From the NCBI GenBank assembly GCA_900635465.1, contig LR134135.1:3534001-3598000 (forward strand): DNA of 64,000 nt, given 5' to 3'. A model generated the notes under the pieces. That model saw only the letters and a list, made by a program, of their open reading frames with translations, made no database searches and had not been told where the DNA came from. Below are positions 31,989-42,657 of this stretch, one piece after another; position 1 is the stretch's first letter; the number at the start of each line of letters is the position of its first letter. A program made the translations under genes and the position numbers. This DNA is from Lelliottia amnigena (GTDB lineage: Bacteria > Pseudomonadota > Gammaproteobacteria > Enterobacterales > Enterobacteriaceae).

Positions 31989-32147
31989 GAGCCGCGCGCC
32001 GCGTTTTATACCGAGAAGAGACTCAAAAAGCAAAGCATTAATGAATACGTTGCCGGCCCTGTCAGGAAAAATTTCCAGCAGCGATTTCAAGGTAATGCGA
32101 GCGATATCAAAAAAAGCTGGAATTTGGGCCAGAAAGTGACCTAAAAT

Positions 32148-32171
32148 GGACGTCCAGATGTTAATCCATCT
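32148..32171 (+). promoter_or_regulatory. candidate MetJ boxes and metK promoter
   Basis: Three tandem 8-mers, GGACGTCC, AGATGTTA and ATCCATCT, resemble the met-box consensus AGACGTCT (about 6, 5 and 5 of 8). They are followed directly by TATACT, a plausible -10 element. metK is a known MetJ target. Confidence 0.55.
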
Positions 32172-32291
32172 ATACTGATTAACACTCAGACTGCCAGTGT
32201 CATTTACCTGCAGGCCTTGGTAGAATCATCTTCTTTGGCTATTCCGCATAGCAGTTTGAGCTAACAAAATTCTCCTTAGGTGAAATAAAAC

Positions 32292-33446
32292 ATGGCAAAA
32301 CACCTGTTTACGTCCGAGTCTGTCTCTGAAGGGCATCCTGACAAAATCGCTGACCAAATCTCTGATGCGGTGCTGGATGCAATCCTCGAACAGGATCCAA
32401 AAGCACGCGTGGCGTGTGAAACCTACGTCAAGACCGGCATGGTTCTGGTTGGCGGTGAAATCACTACCAGCGCATGGGTTGATATCGAAGAGATCACCCG
32501 TAATACCGTGCGCGAGATTGGCTATGTGCATTCTGATATGGGCTTTGATGCCAACTCTTGCGCCGTATTGAGCGCAATCGGCAAACAGTCTCCCGACATC
32601 AACCAGGGTGTTGACCGTGCCGATCCACTGGAACAAGGCGCTGGCGACCAGGGCCTGATGTTTGGCTACGCGACAAACGAAACTGACGTACTGATGCCTG
32701 CACCAATCACCTACGCACACCGTCTGGTGCAGCGTCAGGCTGAAGTGCGTAAAAACGGCTCGCTGCCATGGCTGCGTCCGGATGCGAAAAGCCAGGTCAC
32801 TTTCCAGTACGATGACGGCAAAATTGTCGGTATCGACGCCGTGGTTCTGTCCACTCAGCATTCTGAAGACATCGATCAGAAATCGCTGCAAGAAGCCGTA
32901 ATGGAAGAGATCATCAAGCCTGTTCTGCCGACCGAATGGCTGAACGCGTCGACCAAATTCTTCATTAACCCAACAGGCCGTTTTGTTATCGGTGGCCCTA
33001 TGGGCGACTGCGGTCTGACGGGGCGTAAAATTATCGTTGATACCTACGGCGGCATGGCTCGTCACGGCGGCGGTGCGTTCTCCGGTAAAGATCCGTCTAA
33101 AGTGGACCGTTCTGCTGCGTACGCCGCACGTTATGTGGCGAAAAACATCGTTGCCGCAGGACTTGCGGACCGCTGTGAGATTCAGGTTTCCTACGCTATC
33201 GGCGTAGCAGAACCGACCTCCATCATGGTTGAAACCTTTGGTACTGAAAAAGTGCCTACTGAGCAACTGACCCTGCTGGTGCGCGAGTTCTTCGACCTGC
33301 GTCCATACGGCCTGATCCAGATGCTGGATCTGCTGCACCCGATCTACAAAGAAACCGCTGCATACGGTCACTTTGGTCGTGAACATTTCCCATGGGAAAA
33401 AACCGACAAAGCCGCTGTGCTGCGTGACGCTGCCGGTCTGAAATAA
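32292..33446 (+). CDS. metK: MetK, S-adenosylmethionine synthase
   Basis: A 384-residue enzyme, the E. coli length. It makes SAM from ATP and methionine. The N-terminal [11 protein letters not shown] motif, [11 protein letters not shown] near residue 116 and the phosphate-binding G-G-G-A-F-S-G-K-D near residue 258 are all present. It has its own promoter region with candidate MetJ boxes and a strong terminator. SAM is the methyl donor for RsmE and TrmB elsewhere in the window and the radical cofactor bound by HemW. Confidence 0.98.
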   Translation: MAKHLFTSESVSEGHPDKIADQISDAVLDAILEQDPKARVACETYVKTGMVLVGGEITTSAWVDIEEITRNTVREIGYVHSDMGFDANSCAVLSAIGKQSPDINQGVDRADPLEQGAGDQGLMFGYATNETDVLMPAPITYAHRLVQRQAEVRKNGSLPWLRPDAKSQVTFQYDDGKIVGIDAVVLSTQHSEDIDQKSLQEAVMEEIIKPVLPTEWLNASTKFFINPTGRFVIGGPMGDCGLTGRKIIVDTYGGMARHGGGAFSGKDPSKVDRSAAYAARYVAKNIVAAGLADRCEIQVSYAIGVAEPTSIMVETFGTEKVPTEQLTLLVREFFDLRPYGLIQMLDLLHPIYKETAAYGHFGREHFPWEKTDKAAVLRDAAGLK

Positions 33447-33462
33447 TCGACTGACAGGTTTT

Positions 33463-33493
33463 AAAAAAAGGCCAGCCACGAGCTGGCCTTTTG
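33463..33493 (+). terminator. terminator of metK
   Basis: AAAAGGCCAGC / GCTGGCCTTTT forms an 11-bp stem with a short loop, with A-run before and T-run after, about 20 bp after the metK stop. Confidence 0.9.
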
Positions 33494-33736
33494 CATTTCT
33501 GCCGTTCCTTCGCTCAACCAGCCCCTTTCAATGATCTCGCCAAAAGCACACCCAATGAAAGCGATTACATTAGGCATTCAGCCATACGTTTTCAGATTAA
33601 TCTCTTTGCATGTTCTGACTTCATCTGCTGTTACATTCCGCTTCAGTTAAGTCTGAAATTCATTCTATTGGGATGCGCATCAACCCTTTTGCCTCTATAT
33701 TTTCAAAGCTTTAATAAAGATTACAAGTTTTAGGAA
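33494..33736. other. region between the metK terminator and the galP operator
   Basis: AT-rich, no convincing gene. An 80-codon frame spans most of it but has no family resemblance and no ribosome-binding site, so I treat it as non-coding spacer and upstream promoter sequence of galP. Confidence 0.5.
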
Positions 33737-33752
33737 GTGTAACCGATTACAC
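33737..33752 (+). promoter_or_regulatory. GalR/GalS operator of galP
   Basis: GTGTAACCGATTACAC fits the gal operator consensus GTGKAANCGNTTNCAC at every position. It lies about 85-100 bp upstream of galP, next to a CRP site. Confidence 0.88.
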
Positions 33753-33755
33753 CAA

Positions 33756-33771
33756 TGTGATTTATCTCACA
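33756..33771 (+). promoter_or_regulatory. CRP site of galP
   Basis: TGTGATTTATCTCACA is a perfect CRP core (TGTGA-N6-TCACA), three bases from the gal operator. It predicts cAMP-CRP activation combined with GalR/GalS repression. Confidence 0.88.
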
Positions 33772-33836
33772 TATTTTTACGGCGCACTCCCCTACCCTTT
33801 TCATCAATAAAACTGATAACCCAACTGGAGGGCATG

Positions 33837-35234
33837 ATGCCTGACAATAAAAAACAGGGGCGTACGTCCAACAAGGCAATGACTTTTTTTGTCTGCTTCC
33901 TCGCCGCCCTGGCAGGACTTCTTTTCGGCCTGGATATTGGCGTGATTGCCGGTGCGTTACCCTTTATCACTGATGAATTCCAGATCAGCCCTCACACTCA
34001 GGAATGGGTGGTGAGCTCCATGATGTTCGGTGCCGCGGTGGGTGCCGTCGGCAGCGGCTGGCTCTCGTATCGTCTGGGACGCAAAAAGAGCCTGATGATT
34101 GGTGCCATCCTCTTTGTCGTCGGTTCGCTCTGCTCTGCTGCCGCACCAAACGTCGAAGTGCTGATTATCTCCCGCGTATTGCTTGGTCTGGCCGTCGGTG
34201 TCGCGTCTTATACCGCCCCGCTGTATCTTTCGGAAATCGCCCCGGAGAAAATTCGCGGCAGCATGATCTCGATGTATCAGCTGATGATCACCATCGGTAT
34301 CCTGGGTGCGTATCTTTCCGATACGGCGTTTAGCTATAGCGGCGCATGGCGCTGGATGCTCGGCGTGATCATCATTCCCGCGATTCTATTGCTGATCGGT
34401 GTCTTCTTCCTGCCTGACAGCCCACGCTGGTATGCGGCTAAACGACGTTTCAACGATGCCGAGCGCGTCCTGCTGCGTCTGCGTGATACCAGTGCCGAAG
34501 CCAAAAACGAGCTGGATGAAATTCGTGAAAGCCTGAAGGTCAAACAGTCCGGTTGGGCGCTGTTTAAAGACAACAGCAACTTCCGTCGCGCGGTGTTCCT
34601 GGGTGTGCTATTGCAAGTCATGCAGCAGTTCACCGGGATGAACGTCATCATGTACTACGCGCCAAAAATCTTTGAGCTGGCGGGCTACACCAATACCACA
34701 GAGCAGATGTGGGGCACCGTAATCGTCGGTTTAACTAACGTGCTGGCGACCTTTATTGCTATCGGGCTTGTTGACCGCTGGGGCCGTAAACCGACCCTGA
34801 CGCTGGGCTTCCTGGTGATGGCAGTCGGTATGGGCGTGTTAGGCACGATGATGCATGTCGGAATTGACTCTCCAACCGCTCAGTACTTTGCTGTCGGCAT
34901 GCTGCTGATGTTTATCGTTGGTTTTGCGATGAGCGCGGGTCCGCTGATTTGGGTCCTGTGTTCTGAAATCCAGCCGCTGAAAGGCCGTGACTTCGGTATC
35001 ACCTGCTCGACGGCAACCAACTGGATCGCCAACATGATTGTCGGCGCAACGTTCCTGACCATGCTGAACACGCTCGGCAACGCCAATACCTTCTGGGTGT
35101 ATGGCGCGCTGAACCTGTTCTTCATTGTTCTGACGGTCTGGCTGGTTCCTGAAACCAAACACGTTTCTCTGGAACATATCGAACGTAACCTGATGAAAGG
35201 TCGTAAGCTTCGCGAAATCGGCGCGCACGACTGA
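33837..35234 (+). CDS. galP: GalP, galactose:H+ symporter
   Basis: A 465-residue MFS sugar porter (E. coli 464) with 12 predicted membrane segments. Family motifs are L-G-R-K-K after segment 2, P-D-S-P-R-W after segment 6, D-R-W-G-R-K after segment 8 and P-E-T-K near the end. It imports galactose and glucose with protons. ATG 33837 is preferred over the adjacent ATG 33834 because GGAGG is then correctly spaced and the N terminus M-P-D matches E. coli. GalR/GalS and CRP sites lie upstream. Confidence 0.97.
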   Translation: MPDNKKQGRTSNKAMTFFVCFLAALAGLLFGLDIGVIAGALPFITDEFQISPHTQEWVVSSMMFGAAVGAVGSGWLSYRLGRKKSLMIGAILFVVGSLCSAAAPNVEVLIISRVLLGLAVGVASYTAPLYLSEIAPEKIRGSMISMYQLMITIGILGAYLSDTAFSYSGAWRWMLGVIIIPAILLLIGVFFLPDSPRWYAAKRRFNDAERVLLRLRDTSAEAKNELDEIRESLKVKQSGWALFKDNSNFRRAVFLGVLLQVMQQFTGMNVIMYYAPKIFELAGYTNTTEQMWGTVIVGLTNVLATFIAIGLVDRWGRKPTLTLGFLVMAVGMGVLGTMMHVGIDSPTAQYFAVGMLLMFIVGFAMSAGPLIWVLCSEIQPLKGRDFGITCSTATNWIANMIVGATFLTMLNTLGNANTFWVYGALNLFFIVLTVWLVPETKHVSLEHIERNLMKGRKLREIGAHD

Positions 35235-35240
35235 TCGTCC

Positions 35241-35266
35241 GGCTTCCTCCCGACAGGGAGGAAGCC
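35241..35266 (+). terminator. stem-loop after galP
   Basis: GGCTTCCTCCC / GGGAGGAAGCC perfect 11-bp stem with a four-base loop, seven bases after the galP stop; only a weak T-tract follows. Confidence 0.7.
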
Positions 35267-35305
35267 TCTTGCACCGCCCCGCCTCACGTTTTATCCTCTG
35301 CCCCT

Positions 35306-35803
35306 ATGAAAACACCCCGTCTTCCCATTGCCCTTCAGCAAGCCGTCATGCGCTGCCTGCGGGAAAAACTCGCCCAGGCCAACCTGAAGCTGGGGCGTAA
35401 TTATCCTGAACCCAAACTGGTCTATCAGCAGCGCGGCACTTCCGCCGGTACCGCCTGGCTTGAATCGTACGAGATCCGCCTGAATCCGGTCCTGATGATG
35501 GAAAACCAGCAGGCGTTTGTTGACGAAGTGGTGCCGCATGAGTTGGCGCATCTGCTGGTGTGGAAGCATTTTGGCCGCGTGGCTCCCCACGGCAAAGAGT
35601 GGAAATGGATGATGGAAGCTGTGCTCGGCGTTCCCGCACGGCGCACGCATCAATTCGAGCTAGAATCCGTCCGTCGCAATACCTTTCCCTATCGCTGCCA
35701 GTGCCAGCAGCACCAGTTGACCGTTCGCCGTCATAACCGTGTCGTGCGCGGAGAAGCAACCTACCGCTGTGTAAAATGCGGTGAACCGCTCGTCGCGGAA
35801 TAG
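35306..35803 (+). CDS. sprT: SprT family zinc metalloprotease-like protein
   Basis: A 165-residue SprT protein, the usual length. The zinc motif H-E-L-A-H lies at residues 78-82. A C-terminal zinc ribbon (C-Q-C, then C-V-K-C near the end) matches the bacterial SprT domain related to human SPRTN. Its function in bacteria is not established. It lies between galP and endA as in E. coli. Confidence 0.93.
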   Translation: MKTPRLPIALQQAVMRCLREKLAQANLKLGRNYPEPKLVYQQRGTSAGTAWLESYEIRLNPVLMMENQQAFVDEVVPHELAHLLVWKHFGRVAPHGKEWKWMMEAVLGVPARRTHQFELESVRRNTFPYRCQCQQHQLTVRRHNRVVRGEATYRCVKCGEPLVAE

Positions 35804-35897
35804 TTATCTGAACATTCAAGAACTTTCCTGATCTGACTGATTGCATACAAGAACAACTTTCGTTACGTTGCGGGCTCGTTTTGACACGGAGTTCATG

Positions 35898-36605
35898 ATG
35901 TCCCGTAATTTTTCTTTCGCTGTCGCGTTTCTGGCGACGGTGCTTTCAGGTCCAGTGCTGGCCGACGGTATCAATAATTTTTCTCAAGCTAAAGCCGCAG
36001 GCGTGAAGGTTAATGCCGATGTCCCGGGTGATTTTTACTGCGGTTGCAAAATTAACTGGCAGGGAAAAAAAGGGGTCGTCGATCTTGAATCGTGCGGTTA
36101 TAAAGTGCGTAAAAATGAAAACCGCGCCAGCCGTATCGAATGGGAACATGTCGTCCCGGCCTGGCAGTTCGGCCATCAGCGCCAGTGCTGGCAGGACGGG
36201 GGACGTAAAAACTGCGCCAAAGACCCGGTCTATCGCCAGATTGAAAGCGATATGCACAATCTCCAGCCCGCGGTTGGCGAAGTCAACGGCGACCGTGCCA
36301 ACTTTATGTACAGTCAGTGGAACGGGGGCGACGGCCAATATGGCCAATGCGCGATGAAAGTCGACTTCAAAGAGAAACTCGCCGAGCCGCCCGTTCGCGC
36401 CCGCGGCAGCATTGCTCGCACCTACTTCTATATGCGCGACCGTTATGCGCTGAATTTATCCCGCCAGCAAACCCAGCTTTTTAACGCCTGGGATAAGCAG
36501 TATCCGGTCACTGACTGGGAGTGCGAGCGCGACAACCGCATTGCAAAAGTTCAGGGGAACCATAACCCATACGTGCAGCGGGCTTGCCAGGCGCAAAAGA
36601 GCTAA
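35898..36605 (+). CDS. endA: EndA, periplasmic DNA-specific endonuclease I
   Basis: A 235-residue secreted endonuclease, the E. coli length. It has a signal peptide ending at about V-L-A (residue 22) and the nuclease motifs E-W-E-H-V-V-P-A and D-M-H-N-L-Q-P. Several cysteine pairs fit disulfide formation in the periplasm. It makes double-strand cuts in DNA and is inhibited by tRNA. ATG 35898 is chosen because GGAG is correctly placed and the N terminus matches the family. Confidence 0.95.
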   Translation: MSRNFSFAVAFLATVLSGPVLADGINNFSQAKAAGVKVNADVPGDFYCGCKINWQGKKGVVDLESCGYKVRKNENRASRIEWEHVVPAWQFGHQRQCWQDGGRKNCAKDPVYRQIESDMHNLQPAVGEVNGDRANFMYSQWNGGDGQYGQCAMKVDFKEKLAEPPVRARGSIARTYFYMRDRYALNLSRQQTQLFNAWDKQYPVTDWECERDNRIAKVQGNHNPYVQRACQAQKS

Positions 36606-36641
36606 CCTACACTAGCGGCAATTGTCTATTTTGCGTCGATC

Positions 36642-36677
36642 CCTCATTCCGCCCAATCCTTAAAAGGCGGAATGAGG
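36642..36677. terminator. 12-bp hairpin between endA and rsmE
   Basis: CCTCATTCCGCC / GGCGGAATGAGG perfect 12-bp stem with a 12-base loop. It lies after endA and about 30 bp before rsmE; no T-run, so it may attenuate or stabilise rather than fully terminate. Confidence 0.5.
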
Positions 36678-36708
36678 CGTCATCCGCACCCTTCATGGAA
36701 TTCACAGT

Positions 36709-37440
36709 ATGCGCATCCCTCGCATTTATCACCCAGAACTGATTACCGCAGGCAGTGAAATTGCCCTGTCTGATGATGCCGCCAATCATGTAGGCCGCGT
36801 TCTGCGCATGGGCGTCGGCCAGGCGGTACAACTGTTCGACGGTAGCAATCAGGTCTTCGACGCTGAAATCACCCGCGCAGACAAGAAAAGCGTGCAGGTG
36901 AGTATTCTGCGCGGTGAGGTCGACGACCGCGAATCACCGCTGCATATTCACCTGGGCCAGGTGATGTCGCGCGGCGAAAAAATGGAATTCACTATCCAGA
37001 AATCGATCGAACTGGGTGTAAGCCTCATTACGCCACTTTTTTCTGAACGCTGTGGCGTTAAACTGGATGCTGAACGACTGAACAAAAAGATCCAGCAGTG
37101 GCAGAAAATCGCGATTGCGGCGTGTGAACAGTGCGGTCGCAACCGTATTCCGGAAATTCGCCCACCGATGAATTTAGAAGCGTGGTGTGCCGAAGAAGAG
37201 AGCGGTCTTAAGCTCAATCTTCATCCGCGCGCCAGCGCCAGCATCAACACGCTGCCGCTGCCCGTTGAGCGTGTACGCCTGCTGATCGGCCCAGAAGGCG
37301 GTCTGTCAGCGGACGAAATTGCAATGACGGCGCGTTATCAATTTACTGATATTCTGTTGGGACCTCGCGTTCTGCGTACTGAGACTACTGCACTCACGGC
37401 CATCACCGCGCTACAGGTGCGTTTTGGCGATCTGGGTTAA
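36709..37440 (+). CDS. rsmE: RsmE, 16S rRNA m3U1498 methyltransferase
   Basis: A 243-residue SPOUT-class methyltransferase, the E. coli length. An N-terminal PUA-like domain is followed by the knotted SAM-binding domain with G-P-E-G-G-L-S near residue 200 and [12 protein letters not shown] near residue 225. It methylates U1498 of 16S rRNA. gshB follows within 20 bp, so the two are probably co-transcribed. Confidence 0.96.
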   Translation: MRIPRIYHPELITAGSEIALSDDAANHVGRVLRMGVGQAVQLFDGSNQVFDAEITRADKKSVQVSILRGEVDDRESPLHIHLGQVMSRGEKMEFTIQKSIELGVSLITPLFSERCGVKLDAERLNKKIQQWQKIAIAACEQCGRNRIPEIRPPMNLEAWCAEEESGLKLNLHPRASASINTLPLPVERVRLLIGPEGGLSADEIAMTARYQFTDILLGPRVLRTETTALTAITALQVRFGDLG

Positions 37441-37459
37441 CGCATTAATGGAGAAGAAG

Positions 37460-38407
37460 ATGATCAAGCTCGGCATCGTGATGGATCCCATCGCAAGCAT
37501 TAACATCAAAAAAGATTCCAGCTTCGCTATGCTGCTGGAAGCGCAACGTCGCGGCTATCAGCTCCATTACATGGAAATGGCCGATCTTTATCTGAACAAC
37601 GGTGAAGCCCGCGCGCGCACCCGCATCGTTAACGTCGAGCAAAATTACGATAAATGGTACGAGTTTGGTTCCGAGCAGGATCTGCCGCTGGCCGAACTTG
37701 ACGTGATCCTGATGCGTAAAGATCCTCCGTTCGATACCGAATTTATCTACTGCACCTATATCCTTGAACGCGCAGAAGAAAAAGGCACGCTGATCGTCAA
37801 CAAACCGCAGAGCCTGCGCGATTGTAACGAGAAACTGTACACCGCCTGGTTCTCCGATCTGACGCCTGACACGCTCGTCACCCGTAACAAAGCGCAGTTA
37901 AAAGCCTTCTGGCAGAAGCATGGCGATATCATTCTGAAACCCCTGGATGGCATGGGCGGCGCGTCGATTTTCCGCGTGAAAGAAGGCGATCCTAACCTGG
38001 GTGTGATTGCCGAAACGCTGACTGAACATGGGACGCGCTACTGCATGGCGCAGAATTATATTCCTGCCATTGTTGATGGTGACAAACGCGTATTAGTGGT
38101 CGACGGCGAACCCGTTCCTTACTGCCTGGCACGCATTCCACAGGGCGGCGAAACCCGTGGTAATCTGGCAGCTGGTGGCCGTGGAGAACCGCGCCCGTTG
38201 ACCGATAGTGACTGGGAAATCGCCCGCCGCGTCGGCCCAATGCTGAAAGCCAAAGGACTGATTTTCGTGGGTCTCGATATCATCGGCGATCGCCTGACGG
38301 AAGTGAACGTCACCAGCCCAACCTGTATCCGCGAAATCGAAGCCGAGTTCCCGGTGTCCATTACCGGCATGCTGATGGACGCGATTGAAAAACGTCTGAA
38401 GCAGTAA
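37460..38407 (+). CDS. gshB: GshB, glutathione synthetase
   Basis: A 315-residue ATP-grasp ligase, the E. coli length (316 or fewer). It joins glycine to gamma-glutamylcysteine in the last step of glutathione synthesis. Motifs include D-P-P-F-D near residue 88, [10 protein letters not shown] near residue 160 and N-V-T-S-P-T-C near residue 283. The start M-I-K-L-G has GAGAAGAAG upstream. It is followed by yqgE and yqgF. Confidence 0.96.
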   Translation: MIKLGIVMDPIASINIKKDSSFAMLLEAQRRGYQLHYMEMADLYLNNGEARARTRIVNVEQNYDKWYEFGSEQDLPLAELDVILMRKDPPFDTEFIYCTYILERAEEKGTLIVNKPQSLRDCNEKLYTAWFSDLTPDTLVTRNKAQLKAFWQKHGDIILKPLDGMGGASIFRVKEGDPNLGVIAETLTEHGTRYCMAQNYIPAIVDGDKRVLVVDGEPVPYCLARIPQGGETRGNLAAGGRGEPRPLTDSDWEIARRVGPMLKAKGLIFVGLDIIGDRLTEVNVTSPTCIREIEAEFPVSITGMLMDAIEKRLKQ

Positions 38408-38544
38408 CTCGCCACACCCCTCGTCCGCTTCACCCTCGATTTCGCGCCAGGGCGATGCAGGGTGAAGTGTCTAGTGACAGCGCTTTTAATTGTCTCCATA
38501 CTGAGCGCTGTTGCTTTTTAAACCAGGAAACAGAACCTCTGACA

Positions 38545-39105
38545 ATGAATTTACAGCATCACTTTCTTATTGCCATGCCTGCTCTCCAGGACCCCATTTT
38601 TCGTCGTTCCGTAGTTTATATCTGCGAATACAGTGAAGACGGCGCGATGGGGATTATCATCAATAAACCGCTCGAAAACCTGCAAATCGAAGGCATTCTG
38701 GAAAAACTTAAGATCACCCCCGAGGAGCGCGCGCCAGAGATCCGTCTTGATAAACCGGTGATGTTAGGCGGCCCGCTGGCCGAAGATCGTGGTTTTATTC
38801 TGCATACCCCACCAGGGTTTTCTTCCAGCATTCGCGTTTCTGACAACACGGTTATCACCACGTCACGCGATGTCCTGGAAACATTAGGCACGCACGGTCA
38901 ACCTTCCGAAGTGCTGGTGGCGCTGGGCTATTCCTCATGGGAGAAAGGCCAGCTGGAACAGGAAATTCTTGATAATGCGTGGCTCACTGCCCCGGCGGAT
39001 CTGAACATTCTGTTTAAAACCCCCATTGCCGATCGCTGGCGCGATGCCGCGAAACTGATTGGGATCGACATTCAAACCATGCCTGGTGTGGCAGGACACG
39101 CATAA
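38545..39105 (+). CDS. yqgE: YqgE, UPF0301 family protein
   Basis: A 186-residue DUF179/UPF0301 protein matching E. coli YqgE. Conserved segments are [24 protein letters not shown] and G-G-P-L. The function is unknown. Its stop codon shares one base with the yqgF start (TAATG), so the two are translationally coupled. The ATG chosen gives the E. coli N terminus. Confidence 0.94.
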   Translation: MNLQHHFLIAMPALQDPIFRRSVVYICEYSEDGAMGIIINKPLENLQIEGILEKLKITPEERAPEIRLDKPVMLGGPLAEDRGFILHTPPGFSSSIRVSDNTVITTSRDVLETLGTHGQPSEVLVALGYSSWEKGQLEQEILDNAWLTAPADLNILFKTPIADRWRDAAKLIGIDIQTMPGVAGHA

Positions 39106-39521
39106 TGAGCGGAACGCTTCTGGCTTTTGATTTTGGAACGAAAAGTATTGGCGTGGCTATTGGTCAACGCATCACTGGCACTGCGCGCCCGCTTACGGCG
39201 ATTAAAGCGCAGGACGGAACACCTGACTGGACGCTGATCGAGCGTCTGCTCAAAGAGTGGCAACCCGAAGCCGTGATCGTTGGATTGCCGCTGAACATGG
39301 ACGGCACCGAGCAACCGCTGACGGCGCGAGCACGTAAGTTTGCCAATAAGATCCATGGCCGCTTTGGGACTGTCGTTAAACTGCACGATGAGCGTCTCAG
39401 CACTGTTGAAGCCCGCGCCGGTTTGTTTGAACATGGCGGTTTCCGTGCCCTGAATAAAGGCAGCGTAGACTCTGCTTCCGCAGTCATCATCCTCGAAAGT
39501 TTCTTCGAACAGGGTTTCTAA
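39105..39521 (+). CDS. yqgF: YqgF/RuvX, pre-16S rRNA nuclease
   Basis: A 138-residue RNase H-like protein, the E. coli length. The first catalytic aspartate lies in F-D-F-G-T-K-S near residue 9, and E/D residues occur in V-G-L-P-L-N and D-S-A-S-A near the C terminus. It processes the 5' end of 16S rRNA precursor. It is the end of the rsmE-gshB-yqgE-yqgF run, with a terminator following. Confidence 0.95.
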   Translation: MSGTLLAFDFGTKSIGVAIGQRITGTARPLTAIKAQDGTPDWTLIERLLKEWQPEAVIVGLPLNMDGTEQPLTARARKFANKIHGRFGTVVKLHDERLSTVEARAGLFEHGGFRALNKGSVDSASAVIILESFFEQGF

Positions 39522-39531
39522 CCCCGTCATA

Positions 39532-39557
39532 TTTGCCCGCACTGCCGGGCAAAATCT
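39532..39557 (+). terminator. terminator of yqgF
   Basis: TTTGCCCG / CGGGCAAA 8-bp stem with a six-base loop followed by ATCTTCTT, ten bases after the yqgF stop. It marks the border before the accessory gene pair. Confidence 0.7.
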
Positions 39558-39639
39558 TCTTATCTCTCGATCCCGTTCACATTTCACCCTACTGCTTTTT
39601 GCATTATCAGCAGTGTTTCTATAAAAGAAACATATGCAG

Positions 39640-40343
39640 TTATGATTTTTCCAGCAGCCTAGCATTGAGTAATGAGAGTTCAGTGAGGCGCGCCTGAATT
39701 GTGTCGTCATCGGGGTGCCACATGCCCGCAAAAGCAAGTGCAGCCTGATGAACGCCGACGGGCTGCGCGATAGATACTTCACCGTCGTCATGCTGCCAGA
39801 TGACGTGTCCGCGCTCACGCTGTTGCGCAATATGCGGCGCGAGATGACTCCACTGTGTCGCCGTGAAGCGCGTCATCAGCTGTTCATCGCTTTCAGCGGC
39901 CAGCAGCGTCATGCCGATAACGGATTGCCACGCCGGGAGCATGTGAAACCGGCCAGCGCCTGGCTGGTCGGACTGCCGGGAACAGAGTGCCAGATGTAAA
40001 TCACCTGGTCTTCCCATAAAACGCCCAGGGCGACAACGATATCGCGCGGCGCGAGGCGCTCCAGCATGGGTAATGCGCGGGAAAAAAGCTCGGAACCGCG
40101 AATGGCTTGGGCAGCCAGCGCGTGGATCCCAGGCCCTGGCAGATAACGACGCTGATCGTCCTGCATCGTCAGGCCGATAGACGCCATGGTCATCAGCAAA
40201 CGGTTTACGCGCGTGGTATTGATGCCCATCAGGCGTGAGAGTTCGCGGCACCCGATCGCACGGTCGCTGGAAACCAGATATTGCAAACAGCGAATGCCGT
40301 CGATCAAGCTTTGATTCGGTTGTGATGACATAGCAACGCTCAT
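39640..40343 (-). CDS. IclR-family transcriptional regulator, frameshifted
   Basis: An IclR-like regulator broken by a one-base deletion at the run of A at 39946-39948. Restoring a base joins ...L-A-G-F to H-M-L-P-A-W and gives a 234-residue protein. The N-terminal winged helix-turn-helix (C-R-E-L-S-R-L-M-G-I-N-T-T-R-V-N-R-L-L) lies at about residues 32-50, followed by an IclR effector domain. The start is taken at ATG 40343; a longer frame overlaps the divergent FAD enzyme. It probably regulates that enzyme. E. coli K-12 has no gene here, so the pair looks accessory. Confidence 0.8.
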
Positions 40344-40398
40344 TCTTTTAAGAAGTGTATGACTCGATTCTACCGCCAGTTCAAAAGGATACAAGGTC

Positions 40399-42657
40399 AT
40401 GAAAATCTATCCTCCAAATGATGCCAGAACCTTTCCCGTCTCGGCGCTTGAAGCCGATCTGCTGGTCGCAGGTGGTGGGCTTGCCGGATTGTGTGCGGCC
40501 CTGGCAGCGGCGCGCGATGGTCTGAATGTCGTCCTGATTCAGGACCGCCCTGTATTGGGAGGAAATGCCTCCAGCGAAGTGCGCCTCTGGGCCAATGGCG
40601 CGACGTCGCACATGGGCAATAATAATCGCTGGGCACGCGAGGGTGGCATCATGGGGGAGATCCTTGAGGAGAATCTCTGGCGCAATAAAGAGGGGAATCC
40701 GGTGATGTTCGACCTGGTTCTGCTTGATCTTGCGAGAAGCCAACCAGGGCTGACGCTGCTGCTGAACACCGCTGTTTATGATGTGGAGAAAACCGGCTCG
40801 CGCATCACTGCCGTCAGCGCATTTAATGCCATCAACGAAACCTTTTACACGGTGCGCGCCGCGCAGTTTTGCGATGCGACAGGGGACGGCGTGCTCGGTT
40901 TTCTGGCTGGGGCGGAGTATCGCGAAGGGGCAGAAGAGATTGATGAACTGGGTGAGAAAATGGCTCCCGGCGATCACTTCGGGCATAAGCTTGGCCACTC
41001 CATCTATTTCTACACCAAACGTACCGCCGAGCCGGTGAACTTTGTTGCCCCCTCGTTTGCGCTCAAAGACATCACAGAGATCCCCCGCTATAAACGTTTG
41101 ACCTCGACGCTTAACGGCTGCGATCTGTGGTGGCTGGAGTGGGGAGGACGTCTTGATACCGTCCACCAGAGTGAGGAGATCAAATGGGAGTTGTGGAAAA
41201 TCGTCTGGGGCGTCTGGGATTATATTAAAAACTCCGGCGAGTTCCCGGATGCAGAAAATCTGACGATTGAGTGGGTCGGTGCCATCCCCGGGAAACGAGA
41301 AAGCCGTCGCTTTATCGGCGATCATATTCTTTGCCAGCAGGACATCATCGAGCAGCGCGATCACTATGACGCGGTTGCGTACGGCGGCTGGTCGATTGAC
41401 CTGCACCCGGCGGACGGTGTTTACAGCACCCACGACGGCTGCCGACAGTTTCATAGCAAAGGCACGTACACCATCCCGTTTCGCTCGCTGTATAGCCGCT
41501 CGCTGGATAATCTGTTCCTGACAGGCAGACTGATTTCTGCTTCGCACGTTGCCTTCGGCAGCGCCCGCGTGATGTGTACCTGCGGGCTGCTCGGTGAAGT
41601 CGTTGGTCGCGCCGCTGCGCTGTGCCATACGCATAACCTGACGCCTCAGAGGCTCGCTAACCGCGATCGTATTCGTGACCTTCAACAGCATTTGCAGGAA
41701 ACCGGATGTTATATCCCCCGTCAGTGGCTCGACAATCCGGCACTCGGCGCGACGGTCTCGACCAGTAGTGAGTACGTGCTGACCTCGCTTGAACCCAACG
41801 GCGAATGGCTGCCGCTTGCGGCGCGGATGGCGATACTGATGCCCATAAAACGCGACGAGACGCTGCCTGCCATGACGTTTCGTCTGCGTGCCGGCATGCC
41901 ACGGCACCTCACAATTTCGCTGTTCGGTAGCGAAAAGGCAGGCAACTTCACGCCTGAATGCCATTACGACGCAACGACAATCGACGTCCATGGCGAACAG
42001 GAATACCGCTGCACATTTGACTGGACCAGCGATCGCGACCAATACATTTTTGTCATCTTCGATGCCTGCAACGAGATTGATATTGCACTCACAGAAACCC
42101 GTTTGCCCGGCCTGATGACCGTGTTTAACAGCCTGAATAAACGCGTGGCAAAACAGACCCGTCAGGTTTCTGATGGTGATTACGGCGTGGAAGAGTTTGA
42201 TTTCTGGCTGCCGCGCCGCCATCCGCATCAAATCTTCCCGGCCATGCAGCTGGATGCGCCGCTTCACTGCTATGTGCCTGATAACCTGCTTAATGGCCGT
42301 CTGCGCCCTGAGCAGCAAACCAACGCGTGGATCCCCGCCGACAATGACCCTGCCCCACGGGTCGTCTGGACATGGGAAACCCCACAACGTATCCAGTCTC
42401 TGACACTTATCCAGGATAATGACTTCGACAATGCGATGGAGACGGTGCAGATGGGCCATCACCAGGCCATCACCCCGCATTGCATTACGCAGTATCGGCT
42501 GTGGGCTGATGGCAATCTGATTGCCTACGTTGAACATAATCATCACGCCGTCTGTGAACATCGCTTCATCACCCCTCTTACCGCAAAAACGATCACCCTG
42601 GAGATCCTTGGCACTGCGGGCGCACGCCCCGCCGTCTATGCGCTCAACGTGCGCTAG
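40399..42657 (+). CDS. FAD-dependent oxidoreductase (FAD_oxidored family) with C-terminal carbohydrate-binding-like domain
   Basis: A 752-residue protein. The N-terminal Rossmann FAD motif G-G-G-L-A-G lies at residues 25-30, followed by the family-typical P-V-L-G-G-N-A-S-S-E at 51-60. A second FAD contact, R-V-M-C-T-C-G-L-L-G, lies near residue 390. The last 110 or so residues (N-A-W-I-P-A-D-N, then aromatic beta-strand-like sequence) resemble a discoidin/galactose-binding module. There is no signal peptide, so it is cytoplasmic. The substrate is unknown; a sugar or organic acid is a guess. It has a good ribosome-binding site, a divergent IclR regulator, and its stop overlaps the yggR stop. 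Confidence 0.82.
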   Translation: MKIYPPNDARTFPVSALEADLLVAGGGLAGLCAALAAARDGLNVVLIQDRPVLGGNASSEVRLWANGATSHMGNNNRWAREGGIMGEILEENLWRNKEGNPVMFDLVLLDLARSQPGLTLLLNTAVYDVEKTGSRITAVSAFNAINETFYTVRAAQFCDATGDGVLGFLAGAEYREGAEEIDELGEKMAPGDHFGHKLGHSIYFYTKRTAEPVNFVAPSFALKDITEIPRYKRLTSTLNGCDLWWLEWGGRLDTVHQSEEIKWELWKIVWGVWDYIKNSGEFPDAENLTIEWVGAIPGKRESRRFIGDHILCQQDIIEQRDHYDAVAYGGWSIDLHPADGVYSTHDGCRQFHSKGTYTIPFRSLYSRSLDNLFLTGRLISASHVAFGSARVMCTCGLLGEVVGRAAALCHTHNLTPQRLANRDRIRDLQQHLQETGCYIPRQWLDNPALGATVSTSSEYVLTSLEPNGEWLPLAARMAILMPIKRDETLPAMTFRLRAGMPRHLTISLFGSEKAGNFTPECHYDATTIDVHGEQEYRCTFDWTSDRDQYIFVIFDACNEIDIALTETRLPGLMTVFNSLNKRVAKQTRQVSDGDYGVEEFDFWLPRRHPHQIFPAMQLDAPLHCYVPDNLLNGRLRPEQQTNAWIPADNDPAPRVVWTWETPQRIQSLTLIQDNDFDNAMETVQMGHHQAITPHCITQYRLWADGNLIAYVEHNHHAVCEHRFITPLTAKTITLEILGTAGARPAVYALNVR

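Noticed and set aside
32226..33479. 417-codon open frame on the minus strand
   Set aside because: Antisense to metK and includes the metK terminator.
33491..33733. 80-codon frame between metK and galP
   Set aside because: No homology recognised, no ribosome-binding site, AT-rich promoter-like composition.
40381..42561. 726-codon open frame on the minus strand
   Set aside because: Antisense to the FAD enzyme, whose FAD motifs, ribosome-binding site and regulator support the plus strand.
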